Below are positions 32,240 through 45,411 of a DNA stretch of 64,000 nt, piece by piece. Source of the stretch: Eucommia ulmoides (lineage: Eukaryota > Streptophyta > Magnoliopsida > Garryales > Eucommiaceae); assembly GCA_016647705.1 (NCBI GenBank), contig JAENRU010000476.1:62001-126000 (forward strand). Reading direction: 5' to 3'. The notes below the pieces were generated by a model that did no database searches, was not told where the DNA came from, and saw only the letters and a program-made list of their open reading frames with translations. Numbering within the stretch: position 1 is the first letter of the stretch; each line of letters starts with the position of its first letter. A program made the translations under genes and the position numbers.

Positions 32240-34695
32240 TGTTGACCCAGTGAGCTACCCAAGAAGAGGGGTGAATTTAGTAGTTATAAAAATTTAAACA
32301 AATTTTAATCTTTCAATACTTAAATAATCAAATAATCAATTTAATTCTAAATCGATTATTATCTTTATAATGCAGCGAATAAGTGTTTAAATCTAGGTGT
32401 ACACAAAAAAAATGAGAATATAAATAAAGTAATAATGCAGCACACAATGATATATCCTGATTCACCAAGTCACTTTTGGTTAATCCAGTCTTCTAAGCCT
32501 CACAAAGATTTGCACGCACTAAATTCAAGATTTTTTTAACAGGGAGGAACCAAATCCTTACACTAATTCTTTTACCCAACTCAAAATCAACCTGAACAAT
32601 TAATATTTTCTCAACTTAAGGAAGAACCTTATATTTTTACCAAACTAAAGACTAATATAATCCTTTCACAGGCTAAGGATCAAACCTATTTTTTTTTATG
32701 TCTCAGGCTAAGAATCAAACCTCACAAACTCTCCAAATATCCTTTTCACCGGTAAGGATGGAACCGTCACAATTCACACCAAGTTAATTATAATCAAGAA
32801 TAATCGAGCCTAATTCTTTTCAAGGGAAAAAAGAATAACCTAATTTTTTTATCCACTAGGTAAATATAAAATCTCAATATTTTTTTCGAAAAAGATTGAA
32901 ACCCAAGCTACCCCTGACTAGATACTCCCAACAGTATCTAATCTGCACAAACTCACCAATTACAAGAATCAATTAGTTTCTTCCCACTCAGAACTTCAAC
33001 CACCTCAAATGAATTAAACTCAATTAATGTCTCGAAATTACTAGTGATAGAAGTTACATGAGAAATTCAAAATCTGATTATAAAATAAGCAGGTAGCACA
33101 AAATTGAGCACGTGATCAGATTATCACAAAATTGAGCACGTGATCAGATTATCACAAAAATTGTTTTAGAAGAATTTTTATGTTTTTTAAACTTCAAAAA
33201 CGATTTTATGAGGATCTTATCAACTAAGAAAATATAGAAAAATGAATACACAATAAAGATTAATAGATTGGAAAGATCTCAACTGGATAATACCGAAAAA
33301 TTATAGATTAAAACGTTAGACAGCTCGAATCAATAACGCCAACATAATTAGAGCTTTAACTCAAGAATTTATCGTACAAATGATCTCACAATTGATCTCT
33401 CACAATAATATCAGAATAACAAGTCTTAGAAATCTTAGGAACACTTAGTTCTTGATTGAAGTGATGTATTGATCTAAAAAAACGCAGGTCTATTTAAACT
33501 GGTTTGAAATAGGTCATCTAACGGGTAGTTACCCAAGATATGACAATTAAATGCACATATAGGCCCCATATATCAATACCATTTAACCCTAGTCAATTCA
33601 CTTAAATATGGCTTTCAAAATATTCAATTAAGTCCTCAAATTAATTCTCAATCTCAAAACAAATAGATTTGAAGTGTTAAATGAACTAAATTGAGAAACA
33701 TCAATATTTTATGTACCATATCTATAGGGATATCCAAATAGGAGTAACACATTATTAATATATTCAAATCCCTAAGATATCTCCAAAAGATTTGCCAAAA
33801 AAACGGCTAATTTTGATCAAATCCCAAAAATCCTTGAAATCTAAAAAGCCCAATCGGTTGACCGACCTCTACCCATCGGTTGACTTATGGATACAAGATA
33901 TATCCCAACCTTTGCTCAAACAATAGTCGATTGACCGATCCCCAGTGGGTCGGTTGATCGATCGATGCAGGATGCTTTCTCAGGCCTATTTTCGGTCCTG
34001 GTCGGTTGACCAATTGATTCAAAGAGTTTAGCTTTCAGCCATCGGTTGATCGATATTCCTTGGTCGGTTGACCAATTGATTTAGAGACTCTTTATTTTTC
34101 AGCCCTTACCCATCAGTTGACCGAACCTTGTGGTCGGTTGACCAATCGTTGCGGGAACAATATCACTCTCAATATATTTCAACTACAAACTTCAACATTT
34201 TCAACCCTTTAACCGATTTCTTTTCTCTGTTAACTAAGTTGACACTAATAATCAATTTTAAACATTAATCTTCCTTAAGTCAATTTTCTTTTTTTAATTT
34301 CACATTGAAGCAAATATTTGAACTAAATTAGGACCTTAAAATAAACATACATATATATAAATCATTTTAATTTGTGTCGTCTGTAATTCTAATCGGGATA
34401 TATTAAGAATAAAAATGATTTGAGTTATTTTTACCTAAATTCTTTAGAATCTTCAATATCTTAATATTCGTCTCTGCATCCTTCATAATTATTTCATGAT
34501 GTTATCTTGATTGGAACTCTTTGAACTAGAATCTTCAGAATCTTTAATCTCTTAATATCCGTCTCTACATCAGTCATAATTACTTCATAATGTTATCTTG
34601 ATTGGAACTCTTTGAACTGAAACATTCAATAAAAACATTAGTTTCACAAAAAAAAAATCAATACTTAATTGTCCATCAAAATCTTAAGATCAACA
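32240..34695 (+). mobile_element. Solo LTR, 2,456 bp, same family as 20754-22780
   Basis: It begins TGTTGACCC and ends GATCAACA. Shared landmarks with the intronic copy, in order, are 'acccaaga(a)gaggggtgaat', 'gatatatcctgattcacca', 'aggaaccaaa', 'ctacccctga/aat', the GGTTGACCGA motif block and 'taattg(t)(t/c)catcaaaatc'. The flanks TTTTC (32235-32239) and CTTTC (34696-34700) are a probable target duplication with one mismatch. A 29-bp unit containing 'gagcacgtgatcagattatc' is duplicated in tandem near 33090-33160. No pol is present. Confidence 0.82.
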
Positions 34696-34967
34696 CTTTC
34701 TTTTTCTTTTCTATGTTTCACGACCGCTCCAAATAACTAACCTACCTTTAGACACCCCCCAACCAAAAATATAAAGATTTTTCCTCCATAGTCAAACAAC
34801 TTTTTAAGAGCCAACTAAATAAAATATTGTTCATAAGTGCTATTTTAAAAAAACAAAATAGCACTAACTTCTCTTAAAAAAAAATAGCACCAACTAAATA
34901 AAAGATTGTTCATACACTCATCGCCCTTACTACCTTGTCCTGGTCGCACTCCGTTTTTTCCTCTTTC

Positions 34968-35053
34968 TTCGCCACCACTATCTTCATTTTTCGCCACCAC
35001 AACCTTCATTTTTCACAGCCACCACTATCTTCGTTTTTCGCTACCACTATCTT
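34968..35053. repeat. Short tandem array, about 25 bp units
   Basis: Four imperfect copies of 'ttcgccaccactatcttcat' lie just before the G+C-richer segment at 35104. Confidence 0.7.
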
Positions 35054-35103
35054 AGGGGAACTTGTTACTAAGATTATACCTATAAAATAAGAACAATTTT
35101 GGA

Positions 35104-35960
35104 ATGATAATTTTTTTGTACTTTTGGCATGAATTGTATTTAAATATGATGAGGGTATTTACGGACATCACCTCGTTAGTACTTGGGCCTCAACCACGTG
35201 TTCATTGCCCTGCGCAACGTGGTTGCCTTGTCAAGTTTCGAAGGGTAATCCTCTCCAAATGTGTCGTACAGAAGCTCTGTTCTACCTCCTTTGGTTGGTA
35301 TCGGTATTCTATTAGACCATCGCCCTGTCGTGGCATCTTTGGGCGGTAAGATATGGATGGGGCCCCCTTTGAAAAGCATTGAGCAGAATCTACCCCCCTC
35401 GTTGATCTCTTTACGGCAATCCGCATATACTTGGGCCATTTTTCTCTGTTTACTCATCGCTTTGCATCACTCCGCCTCCTCAGTTGTCCTCAGATTACCT
35501 TCCCCCAGGCAATCTTTTCAAGGGATTTGGGTTAAACTCATGGGCTCTCATAATGGGCTAAAGTCCATATGGTTTTCTCATCAAAACACTCTCTTATGGG
35601 TTAAGCACATGGTTTTGACTAATTAACTGTGCTCAAGACCCTGATTAGGCAATGGTAATCGCCCTCCACTCCTATAAATACCTGGGGCAATTCAATGCCC
35701 AAAGGTAATGCTCATTATTTCACTTGAAGCATATTAAGCCCTTACACCCCTCCCCCCCTTCCCGCGAGCTCTTAGTGTCATGTCAGAGGGCTTGGATGGG
35801 AACAACCTCGGTGAGTCCTTGTGCAAGTACTCGCCTACTGGACATCAGCACTCTAAACTTCAACATAGTATTAGGAGAAGACTTGATTGTGGAACGTAAA
35901 ACCCCAACTCTCTATGGCTTGTAGTTCCAACCCAACATTCCAACTCAGCAAAAAGAATAC
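35104..35960. other. G+C-richer segment, possible retroelement LTR
   Basis: On the minus strand 35457-35176 is open for 93 residues (MSKQRKMAQVYADCRKEINE at its start), and on the plus strand 35261-35626 is also open. Neither matches a family I know. 'cctataaata' at 35671 looks like a TATA box. The pattern (open on both strands, G+C shift, TATA) fits part of an LTR or a captured fragment, but no paired repeat was found. Confidence 0.3.
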
Positions 35961-36257
35961 TTGGAACCTGACTAGATCATACTCGAGATGTTGACTAATT
36001 CTTGAGACCAACAAAGTAATCCTTAAAAATATGTTCTTCTAATTTTGGGTGCCTTCAAAAGAAAAATACGATTATTTAAACCTTTTTACAACCACACAAA
36101 TGAAAATGTAATTATCTAAGAAAAGAATATACTTTTCTCCCTTTAAAAATAAACAAATATTCAATTGTCCCCTTAAGTTTTCACAATATACAAAACAATC
36201 CCCCCAAAAAATATAACTTATTTTAAGTAACACATTAAACCCTATTTTTATGATATC

Positions 36258-37198
36258 TAGGGGTGTGCATGGGTTGGGTAGGGTTTTTTTGGGCAAATAT
36301 GAGACTTGACCTTATGAAAGTCTGGAATATCATAAACCAATTTTGACCAAAAAGTTTGATAATCCTAAGGTTTCGAGTGTCGTCGGACTCGGTCGAAATT
36401 CGGTCAGGTGGCGAGAAACATGCTTAGAACATATAAGTAGAAAAAAACTTACAACAGATTCAACAGAAATAAAGCACAAATCAATCTATAAAAAATCTTA
36501 GAACATATTCTTCATAAACAAACATGGAATTAGAACAAAATTGTTGAAAGATTTAGAAACACATACCTGCTCAGTGCTCATGCTTAACAATTGCCGATGC
36601 ATCTTCTCCAATTCTTCAGACGATAAACCTGATATCAAGATATTGCTCATGGAAATCAAAGATGGGAATCAAAATTTAAGGTTCTCATGATAATAGATCA
36701 GATCTATTAGATCTATATGAGAATCAGAGAAATTAAAGAAGAAGAAGAATCAAAGAAGAAGAGGTGAAGAATCACAAAAGACTAGAGATGACGAAAAACT
36801 AAGAAGCTAGGGATGGAGGATTGGAGGCTAGAGGACAGATGGACGATTTTGTAGATCTGGACTGGAGATTGAAACTTGGAAGAAGAAGAAGAGTAAACAA
36901 GCAGCGACAACTTGGAAATTGCAAAGGCATTAAACAAATGGTTGAAGGAAGAGAGTGAATGAGAGAGATGGGCGGTCGTTGCACTGAATTGAGAAGTTTG
37001 AAGGCTTGAAATGAATGAAACCCTAGAAAAAATCTTATTTAAGTGGGTTTATGAGGTCAGGTCGGGTGCTTTGCGAGTGGGAGATCCAAATCTGGCACCT
37101 GATCCAATCATTGACACACTGTACACCTGAAATTCTCGGGTCGAGCCGGTCGGATTCTTCGTGTGGGTCGAGCCTATCGGATATTTTGCACAACCCTA
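36258..37198. mobile_element. Non-autonomous hAT-like element, 941 bp
   Basis: The left end reads TAGGGGTGTGCA and the reverse complement of the right end reads TAGGGTTGTGCA, 11 of 12 matching. The element is flanked by ATGATATC (36250-36257) and ATGATATT (37199-37206), an 8-bp target duplication with one mismatch, as expected for hAT elements. Near both ends there are 'cggtcg' and 'gggtcgagcc' motifs that may be subterminal binding sites. No transposase is encoded. Confidence 0.82.
36567..36650 (-). pseudogene. Exon-like segment with splice donor inside the hAT element
   Basis: On the minus strand an ATG at 36650 opens 28 codons with well-mixed composition (MSNILISGLSSEELEKMHRQ, then LLSMSTEQ), and CAG|GTATGTG follows. 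A purine/pyrimidine-rich leader with GAA/CTT repeats precedes it, like a plant 5' UTR. This is a convincing first exon. It may be a captured host exon or the relic first exon of the element's own gene. I do not recognise the protein. Confidence 0.5.
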
Positions 37199-37206
37199 AT
37201 GATATT

Positions 37207-39634
37207 CCTTTATCATTCAAAACGAAAAAAAAAAAAAATGAAAAAGTAAAAATAAAAATATTATTACCTTATTAATATTCATACATCCAAAACTACTCGG
37301 TTTAATATTGGTAAACAAAATTTATACCCATATAACACCATGGCATAACACATAATAAAGTATTAAGAGAAGTAATATGTATACTAATCACAAAGACATA
37401 CATTTCCTTCCTTCAATTGTTAGGAAACAGAGAATGAATAAAAATGACAAACACTAACCTTGAGTTGTAATCCAAAAGATTTCTAGGGATGAAAAAGCTA
37501 TAAAGTGAACAAAGGCTACACATGGATGTTTTAAGCATAAAAAATTACATCAATTTTATAGTATCAACAAACCTTATATAAAAAATAAATAAATAAATAA
37601 ATAAATAAGGCATATTTAATTTATTTTTTATTTTTTAATTCCTTTTTTTGTTTTTGGATTACAGTTAAATGTTAAGTAAAAAATAAGTTGAAAATAAATT
37701 ACTCTTAAATAGAATACTAAAAAAAATAAAAAAATCTAAAGAACCCTTTTTAACTTTTTATTTTACATTTAAAAATACATCAATTATTCTTACTGCAATT
37801 ATCAACATATCGTTTTTTATCTATTTTTATTCATTAAACTTATTATTTTCTATTTTATTGATCTCTTTTTAAATATTTACATTTATTAATTTCTATTTTT
37901 AAATATTTAATATTTAATAACAAATATTTTAAAATTATTATTTTCTATTTAATTGATCTATTTTTGTGTATGGTGTCTAATAGAAGATTAAAATAAAAAA
38001 TTAGATAAAAAAAATACATATAAAAACAAAACCAAAAATTTTAAAATAAAACATAAATATTTTAATCTATTTATAATTTTTTTAATGCTTGTTTTTTTTT
38101 CTTTCTAATTTTAACTTTTCTTTTTACAATGACAAGAGAGCTACAAAAATAGAAATCAATCAAAATCAAATCAATTTTATAATGGTAATAATAAAATCAA
38201 CCTAAAAGTCACTCTTTCCATTTTTCATTCCAAGCACATCGTGATTAGGGTGAGAAAACACGAATCAAGCTCAGAGCATGTCGACGTTATCCCATATGAA
38301 CAGTGTTGCACAACTTGCATAACCCAAGTTTGGCATATCAAGACCATTCTATTTTTTTGAATGGAGGTGGTGCTAAGAGCATGAAGATAACAGTAACAGA
38401 AAAGGGGAAAACAAAAAAGAAACACAAATTGGGAATGAGAAAGAACAAAAACACTAAAGAACAAAAGAGAAACAACAATCTGTTTTTCATTTGTTGGCAA
38501 AGTTATATGATGTCCACAACCTGGAAACAATTAAGGAGTCAGACTTGAAGAAACAACGAACAACGCAAAAAAATATAAAAGGGGAAACTGAATATATTCA
38601 GTAAGTAATGAAATAAGTTGAACAATAAGATATAGAAAAAAAAATAAGGAAGATAAAACAATTGCTATCATGAAACTTTTCTTCTTGTGTGTGTGCGCGC
38701 TTTTCCAAAAAAAAATTAGCTTTTTTTTCCCTTTAGAATTGATCTAAAATTCAGTACAAAAAAGTTTTGTTACTCGTAACGTCAACCTAGGTTCAATGCT
38801 TTTTATAGAATAGAAATAGAAATATAGGAACCAAGAATAGTTAATGTGTTTCTCTTCCATTGTCAAAGTTATAGAACAAATGTCAGAGTAATTTTGATGC
38901 ATTAACCTTTTGTCAAATGCCATTTTTTATGTGACATTTTACGCATTTTATGTGAGATAACATTGACTCATGCATAAATTTCTCAAAATCATTCAAAAAA
39001 TAATTTATATATATATAGTGACTTTCCACGTGGATTTCTTGCAATGGGCACATTTGAAAATAAAAATTTTGGTGAAAGTCCAGCTATAAATGATTTTGCG
39101 GGAAGCCAATCATCCATCTGCAACGATCACACAATAAATCAAAAAGAAACACAAACAGAATTACAAAACGAATTGAATTTGCTTTTAGATGATTTACCCA
39201 AGGAATAGTTAAGAGGCTGTTTGGATTCAGGGAAGGTTTGTGTACCCTCTTAAGAGCCTAGTTGGTTCACACACCAAAAAAAAAAAAAAAAGTTGTTTTC
39301 GACCAAACAGACCCATTTATTCTTTTCCATGATAATGATTTTTCTTTAGGCATTAAGCTATAGCGTAGAAGAAGATATATCCATAAAGTTTGAGTCCAAA
39401 GGCCATGACAACAAAGAAATTCATAGTAATTTTAGTTCAATACAAACAGTATTGGAGATAAAATGTTTGAGAAAGAAAAGGATGGAAGTAAATGGGTCAA
39501 AACAGATTTTGAATTTAATATGTATGTTCTCGAACTTCTGTTTTTATTCCTAAAAAATTGGGAACATAAATACAAATTGCACCACAGGAAACAAAATGCT
39601 AATGTCATGTTACTACTAAAGTATTAATAAACAG

Positions 39635-39666
<32 letters not shown>

Positions 39667-40299
39667 TAAAAGAGAAAAGTTAGAAAACAAAAAAAATAAA
39701 AGTGATTTTTTTTTTTTTTAATTTAGTATTTTTGTCTTAGTTTTAATTTAGTATTTTATGTCAGGATATGCTTCTACCTAGTTTCGTAATGTCCTTATAG
39801 AGATTATACGCATTAGTTGAGCATTGTTTATACCTTTCAATTGTAATGAGCTCCTTTCATTTCAACACATTTTTTTTCCCTATTATCTTTCTTTCAAGAG
39901 GTTGATGTGCAACTTAATATCTATTTGAATTACTTAGTCAACTCCATGTGTTAAAGATTTTGGTGGGGTAATCATATCGTTGGCAGCAGAGATGTTGTCC
40001 AAGAACCAAATATTTCAGCTTTTCATCACACATGCCTTGTTTGTAGTGGTGATTTGTCCTATTTAGGAAGGATCATGGGGTAAAAATGTGGGATTTGTTG
40101 TGGGTGATCATTCTCATTATTGTACAGATTAGATACTCTTTTCATTATTAACCTAATCATGTAGTCTACCATGACAGGCTACCCACGTTATTAACTAAAA
40201 TATTGAAGCACTAATAAGTAGCAACTCATAGCCCAATCCCTCTCCTCACGTCTTTTAGACAAGGAAATTATATCTATATATAAGGAGAAAAATAAAAGA
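37207..40299. other. AT-rich intergenic DNA, no gene seen
   Basis: It contains an (AAAT)n stretch near 37585-37610 and a TA run at about 39637-39662. Open frames at 38225-38548 overlap on both strands and lack domains. Confidence 0.55.
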
Positions 40300-40636
40300 A
40301 ACACAAAATCAAAGCACGAAATAGAAGATAACAACAAAATTACAGCAATACAATCACAATCAAATTGGAGGAACAAACAAAAGACATTAGACAAATTGAA
40401 AAGAAAAAGAATAAAATTTAATTTATACTTACCTTAGCAAGTGTGAATCTGGAAGAAATCTGGTACTAAGCAACTGCACAAAATAGAAGACAACAACCAA
40501 GTTGCAACAATAGAATCAAAATCAAACTTAAACTTGATGAAAAAAAAAAAAAAGACATATCAAACAAATTAAAAATGAGAAAAATGAAATTTAATTTACA
40601 ATTACCTCAGCAAATGTGAGTCTGAAACAAATCTGG
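40300..40636. repeat. Tandem duplication, 172 bp period
   Basis: 'aaatagaaga' starts copies at 40319 and 40491. Both copies end with 'gcaa(a/g)tgtga(a/g)tctg' and 'aaatctgg'. The copia LTR at 40637 is inserted precisely after 'aaatctgg' of the second copy, so the first copy preserves the empty-site sequence. Confidence 0.8.
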
Positions 40637-41079
40637 TGTTGGGAATAAATCCCTAAATCTCTATAGATTTCTTAGTTCTAAATCAACATGTCAAATCATC
40701 AAAAGTTCTTTTAACACATAAACAAGCATACTTGAATCCATGGCGATGAGTTGTTGCTCTAGAGGTCTTCCGCACACTAATCACTTGAGGTTCCTCAATG
40801 GATTCTCACTCTCAAATGGGAAAGAAGAGATGAGTAGCTGTCTTATTAATCTCAGGGACCATAACCCTAAGAACCTTTATATATTAGGTCAACTCAAGCC
40901 TCATTAACCCTAATTGTCAAATTTAGGTAACTATACATTGCAATGCCCATACCCATTTAATGTTACCTAAGCCCAATTAATATGTCACTTATTTGGACCC
41001 TTATAAAACTAATAGCCTATAGTATAATTGTTTAATTAAACATATGAGCCCACGATATGGAATAATTAATTTCCTAACA
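40637..41079 (-). mobile_element. 3' LTR of a Ty1/copia element, 443 bp
   Basis: On the minus strand it begins TGTTAGGAAATT and ends with TATTCCCAACA, proper TG...CA ends. Immediately before it (minus strand) comes 'gcccaattgggagatt', the typical copia polypurine tract. It belongs to the pol relic at 41560-42929. No 5' LTR was found, so the element is truncated at its far end. Confidence 0.85.
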
Positions 41080-41559
41080 ATCTCCCAATTGGGCTACATA
41101 TGAAATTTTGGAGATAGTTATGTTCCATAGTTTTAAGGGCGCACAAAAGTGCTACCTTCTTGGAAACATTTCTTGGTTATAATCTGGTGCATCTCCTATA
41201 CCAGCATGAGATCAAAGCCACCTTCATTACATTCATATTCGTAACTAGATCCATCAATGGTCACCATACCAAATATATTCAATGACATAAATCAAGTATG
41301 GATGTGCAGTAAGAAATTACATGTAATGTGATCTCAAACACACCTATTTCCATTTGGTCCCTCTTTATTCCACAATGAGATCAATATTTAGTCTTTCTAT
41401 CCTTATATTTAAATCACAATGAGAAAGAACACATTCAGAGTAAATAAAATTTTAACCATCTACTTTATTCTTCATAAAATCAAATATAAGTGTATCTAAC
41501 AAAAGAATATTCAACAAATACAAACTCCTACTAAACCAGCACATCACCAAATAAAATCA

Positions 41560-42929
41560 TACTCATATGGGCAGTGTGCTCATGAGACACCTTAGGTGGT
41601 AAACCTTTGGTGGGTAGATCCACAATCATGGAGTTCGTTCACATTTTTTTAAAGATATTGTCTTACTTTGAATTCTCTATTTAATAACTAGAAACTTGAT
41701 GTGGATGTGCTTCGACTTTGTGGAGCTTCTATTGTTATTAGAATATAATACTGCAGATTTGTTGTCACAATATATCTTTAATGGTATTTCAATATCATCC
41801 ACTATTCACAGCCTAGTGACAAAGCTTTACAACCCTATTCCATAATTTGTTACCACATAACATGCTATGAATTCGGCTGCTATGGTAGAAAGATCTATGA
41901 GTGACTGTTTAGCACTCATCTAGGATATAGTATCTCTAGCCAGCAGGTAGACGAAACTCGAAATAGATCTCTTAGTGTCTTAGCTACGCATAAGATCGAA
42001 ATCAGAATACCTAATGATCACCAAATGATTGGTCTTCCGATAAGTGAGCATGTAGTCTTTTGTTTTTTTGTAAATACCTAATACCTAATAACTCGTTTGG
42101 CTTATTTCCAATGATCCATATCAGGGTTACTTAAGTATCTTCCTAACATTCCAACTATTAACAGTAAATTTGGACGCGTACATAGTTGAGCATACATAAG
42201 ACTCTCTACTGCTGACGCATAAGGAATCTTTTGCATTTCTTTCTTTTCCTTCTCATTATTGGGGAATTGAGTGAGACTAAATTTGTCACCCTTAGTGACA
42301 GGAGTATCTCTTGGTCCACAATATTTCATACCAAATCTAGCAAGCATCTTTTTAAAAAGCTCTTTTCTAATAACCCAAGGATACCTTGAGAGCAATCTCG
42401 ATGTATCTTTATTCCTAATATAAAATAGGTATCCCTAAGATCTTTCATTTCAAAATTCTTAGTTAGAAATCTCTTGATTTCGTGAAATAAGCCTATATCA
42501 GTGCTAGGCATCAATATGTCATCGATAAATAACACTAGAAAAATGAATTTACTCCCACTAAACTTGTTGTATGCAGAATCATCAACTGCATTCACCTCAA
42601 AACCATATGAGATAATAATTTGATAAAATTTGTGATACCATTGACAAGAAGCTTGTTTGAGACTATGATGGATTTCCTTAGCTTGCAAACCGTTAACTTT
42701 GGATCACCCGATACAAAGTTTTCTAGGTGCACCATATATATTGTATCATCAATGTCTCCATTGAGAAACGCAGTCTTCATGTCCATTTGATGTAACTCTA
42801 AATCAAAATGAGCTACAAGGGCCATTATAATCCTAAAAAAGTCTTTCAATGAAACTGGAGATAAAGTCTTTTTATAATCAATACCCTCCATTTGAGTAAA
42901 ACCCTTGGTGACAAGATAATCACCTGAAA
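41560..42929 (-). pseudogene. Copia reverse transcriptase/RNase H relic
   Basis: Minus-strand frames give, in order, GFTQMEGIDYKKTLSPV, MDMKTAFLNGD, LKQASCQWYHKF, the catalytic-box equivalent LFIDD, KYCGPRDTPVTKGD, a tRNase-H-type segment with CTRPN, and further down KSAVFYSNNN. These are the C-terminal half of a Ty1/copia polyprotein. At least one frameshift (near 42690) and several stops interrupt it, so it is dead. It continues across the solo LTR to 45412-45955. Confidence 0.9.
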
Positions 42930-43412
42930 TGTAAGACCCGATCTTGCATGTGCATATTTTAATTTCATTTTAGAACATTTAGAAAATATTTGGTCTAATG
43001 TGTTATTTTTTTATTTTACATAAAAACTTTATGGGTGATCGTTATGATATTTAAACAAAAAAAGAAATAATTTGAAGAAATTTGAAGATTAATTGATTAA
43101 ATTAATATAACTTTTAACCATAGTTTAAGAACCTTGGGGTTTAATATGTTAGTTTTGATTTGACTTAGAAAGTTTTAGTGATTAATATGCAATTTAAAAT
43201 TTTATTTCCACGAGTTTGAGAATTGAATAAATATTTATAAATTGATCATGGGTTATATGTGTAAATAATGATCTCGAGGGTTTATATGTATAATTAGAAA
43301 TAAAAATATCATTACAAGCCCTAAAGATAAGGTTGGGGATCGATATTGATGAGACTAAAAAAAAACATAAAAAAATGAAAAGGTGGAAACATGTGGCTTA
43401 AGCAAAAAGAAA

Positions 43413-43473
43413 CCCCCCCCCCCCCCCCCCCCACCCCCCCCCCCAAAAAAAAAAAAAAAAAAAAAAAAAAAAA
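43413..43473. repeat. Poly-C then poly-A tract
   Basis: About 31 C with one A interruption, followed by about 29 A, on the plus strand. Proline-, lysine- and glycine-rich open frames here are artefacts. Confidence 0.95.
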
Positions 43474-43634
43474 CACAAGTATGGCGGGGGGTATGGTATG
43501 GATATGCATATGCATATACATATATTTTAGACTTTATATCGAAGAGAAAGAGCAGAAGATCTCGGCAACAAGTATTTCTCATCATCTTTCATATATGTAT
43601 ACCCATACATATATATGTGTATATATATATATAT

Positions 43635-43865
43635 AGGGTTAATTACACTTTACCCCCTGTGGTTTGGCCAATTTACACTTACCCCCTGTGGTCTGAAAAT
43701 TGTCACTTACCCCCTATGGTCAAATATTTGGTGCACTTACCGCCCTATATCAGGGGTTAAGTAGTTTGAAAATCTGACCACAATGGGGTAAGTGACGATT
43801 TCTAAATTACAGAGGGTAAAGTACAAATTGACCAAACCATAGAGAGATAAAGTGTAATTAACCTT
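43635..43865. mobile_element. MITE related to 13056-13252, inside the solo LTR
   Basis: The ends are AGGGTTAATTACACTTTA and its near reverse complement, within TA microsatellite on both sides, suggesting insertion at TA. The interior repeats 'cttaccccct(g/a)tggt' three times. The last base pairs have decayed (AACCT rather than AACCCT). Confidence 0.8.
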
Positions 43866-44540
43866 ATATATATATACGGACATATATACTTGTATAGTTA
43901 TGTAAAAAAATATAAATATACGTGAGTTCGATTAATATAGTGGGTTTGAGAAATGTCGCAGGTATATTTGTATATATAGATATATCTAATTTGTGAATAA
44001 TACAATTTAAAAAATAAAAATTGTAAGTTTTTATCAAAATGACAATTTTTAATATTTTGTTAACGAATAATATTTTTTTAATAGTCGATCAATATTTTCC
44101 TGTAGCCTAAATTATTAATAGGAAGAAATTTGTAATCATGGTTATAGTAATTTCTATACAGTTAATATTAACTTAAGAAATTAGGAGTTAAATATTTTCG
44201 TATAATAAAAGAAAATTAGGAATGGGAAGTAATGCATTTTAGGGCCACATATTTCATATTAGATTTATTTTAAGTAAATTCTTAGTCTAGACCCTTTGGT
44301 TGTTAGGTTCACAAGCGACGTCGACCATGTTGCATTTGGAGGATAGTATTTTTAGTAGCGTAGAAATCGAGGTGAGTGTGTTGTCTTCTATGTAAATTGA
44401 CAAATTATATTTTGTATAAATTAGGAAAAGAAAATATTTATGAAATGGACGGTTTTATAACTTGTGTGGATCGAATAAATTTTTAAAGCTGGAAAGTAGT
44501 TTGATTATCTGACTATGTCATAGTTGTCTTCTCGTCAGGA

Positions 44541-44760
44541 ATGTATGTCCTGCGAGATGTGGATATATGTTGTTACCTGTCAGGTAAGTCCTGCAGGATG
44601 GATATATGTTGTTACCTATCAGACAAGTCCTGCAGGGTAGATATATGTTGTTACCTGTCATGCAAGTTCTGCAGGGTGGATATATGTTGTTACCTGTCAA
44701 GCAAGGCCTGCAGGATAGATATATGTTGTTACCTGTTAGGAAAGTTCTACAGGGTGGTTG
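44541..44760. repeat. 39-bp tandem array, five copies
   Basis: 'ggatatatgttgttacct' or a one-base variant starts at 44561, 44600, 44639, 44678 and 44717. Each unit also has a CCTGCAGG-like palindrome. As 39 is a multiple of 3, the array stays open on both strands (repeats of DICCYLSGKSCR on plus), but there is no sign it is a gene. Confidence 0.9.
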
Positions 44761-45411
44761 CTCCTACCATTGAAGATATTAAATGGCCCTGGCACTGATA
44801 GTCACCTTAGATGGCATAGTCTGACAGGTTACGGTACCGTCGTAACTCCCGATCGTGAGGTGAAACGATCTTATGACAAGTAAGGAAATATGTATGCAAT
44901 ATTTTATTATATATCAAAATGATTTGATTGGGTGATTAATGCATTATTTTATTGTGATGATAATTGTGATATATTATTTCGGCCCAGTTTGCGATTATAT
45001 TTATATTATGTTTGAAAAAAAGTATTCGATAACTATACGTGATCCATAAATTGTTTTATATTACGAACACAGTACACCGATAAAATATTTGATTTTACGT
45101 ACCGCAGCTAGAGACAAATCCACTATTGCTACTAGGTAGAGTTAGAGGGTGGGGTCGTTTTTGGAGAATTTGCGGGACTGGTGTGAACCGTGGAAGGTAC
45201 AGTTTCTTTTTGGTAGTTTAGATTGTAGATTTGTAGTTTTGTTATGAATAGTTGTGACAAGTATATTCCTGAATTTTAACGTGGGTAAATATATTTTGGA
45301 ATAAAAATATAGCGGTGCATTTATATATATATATTTGTTGATCGATCAGGTAATGTTAAGTCGACGTCACACCCGACCTCGAGCGATGGGGCCCCAGGGA
45401 GGGGTGTGACA

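Larger units (their letters stand above)
42930..45411 (+). mobile_element. Solo LTR, 2,482 bp, inserted in the copia relic
   Basis: It begins TGTAAGACCCG and ends GGGGTGTGACA. The 5 bases on each side are TGAAA (42925-42929 and 45412-45416), a perfect target duplication. Removing the LTR and one TGAAA rejoins the copia reading frame. No gag or pol of its own is present. The family looks different from the 20754/32240 LTRs; ends of this type are common in Ty3/gypsy LTRs, but the class is an inference. Confidence 0.9.

Noticed and set aside
38225-38548. Overlapping plus and minus frames of 80-100 residues
   Set aside because: Mutual antisense overlap, no motif and no supporting neighbours.
43383-43760. 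Open frames rich in Pro, Lys or Gly on both strands
   Set aside because: They arise from poly-C/poly-A and TA tracts inside the solo LTR and MITE, and no domain is present.
44518-44798. Repeat protein with a 13-residue unit (DICCYLSGKSCR-like)
   Set aside because: The unit is a 39-bp tandem DNA repeat inside an LTR, open equally on both strands, with no start context or partner domain.
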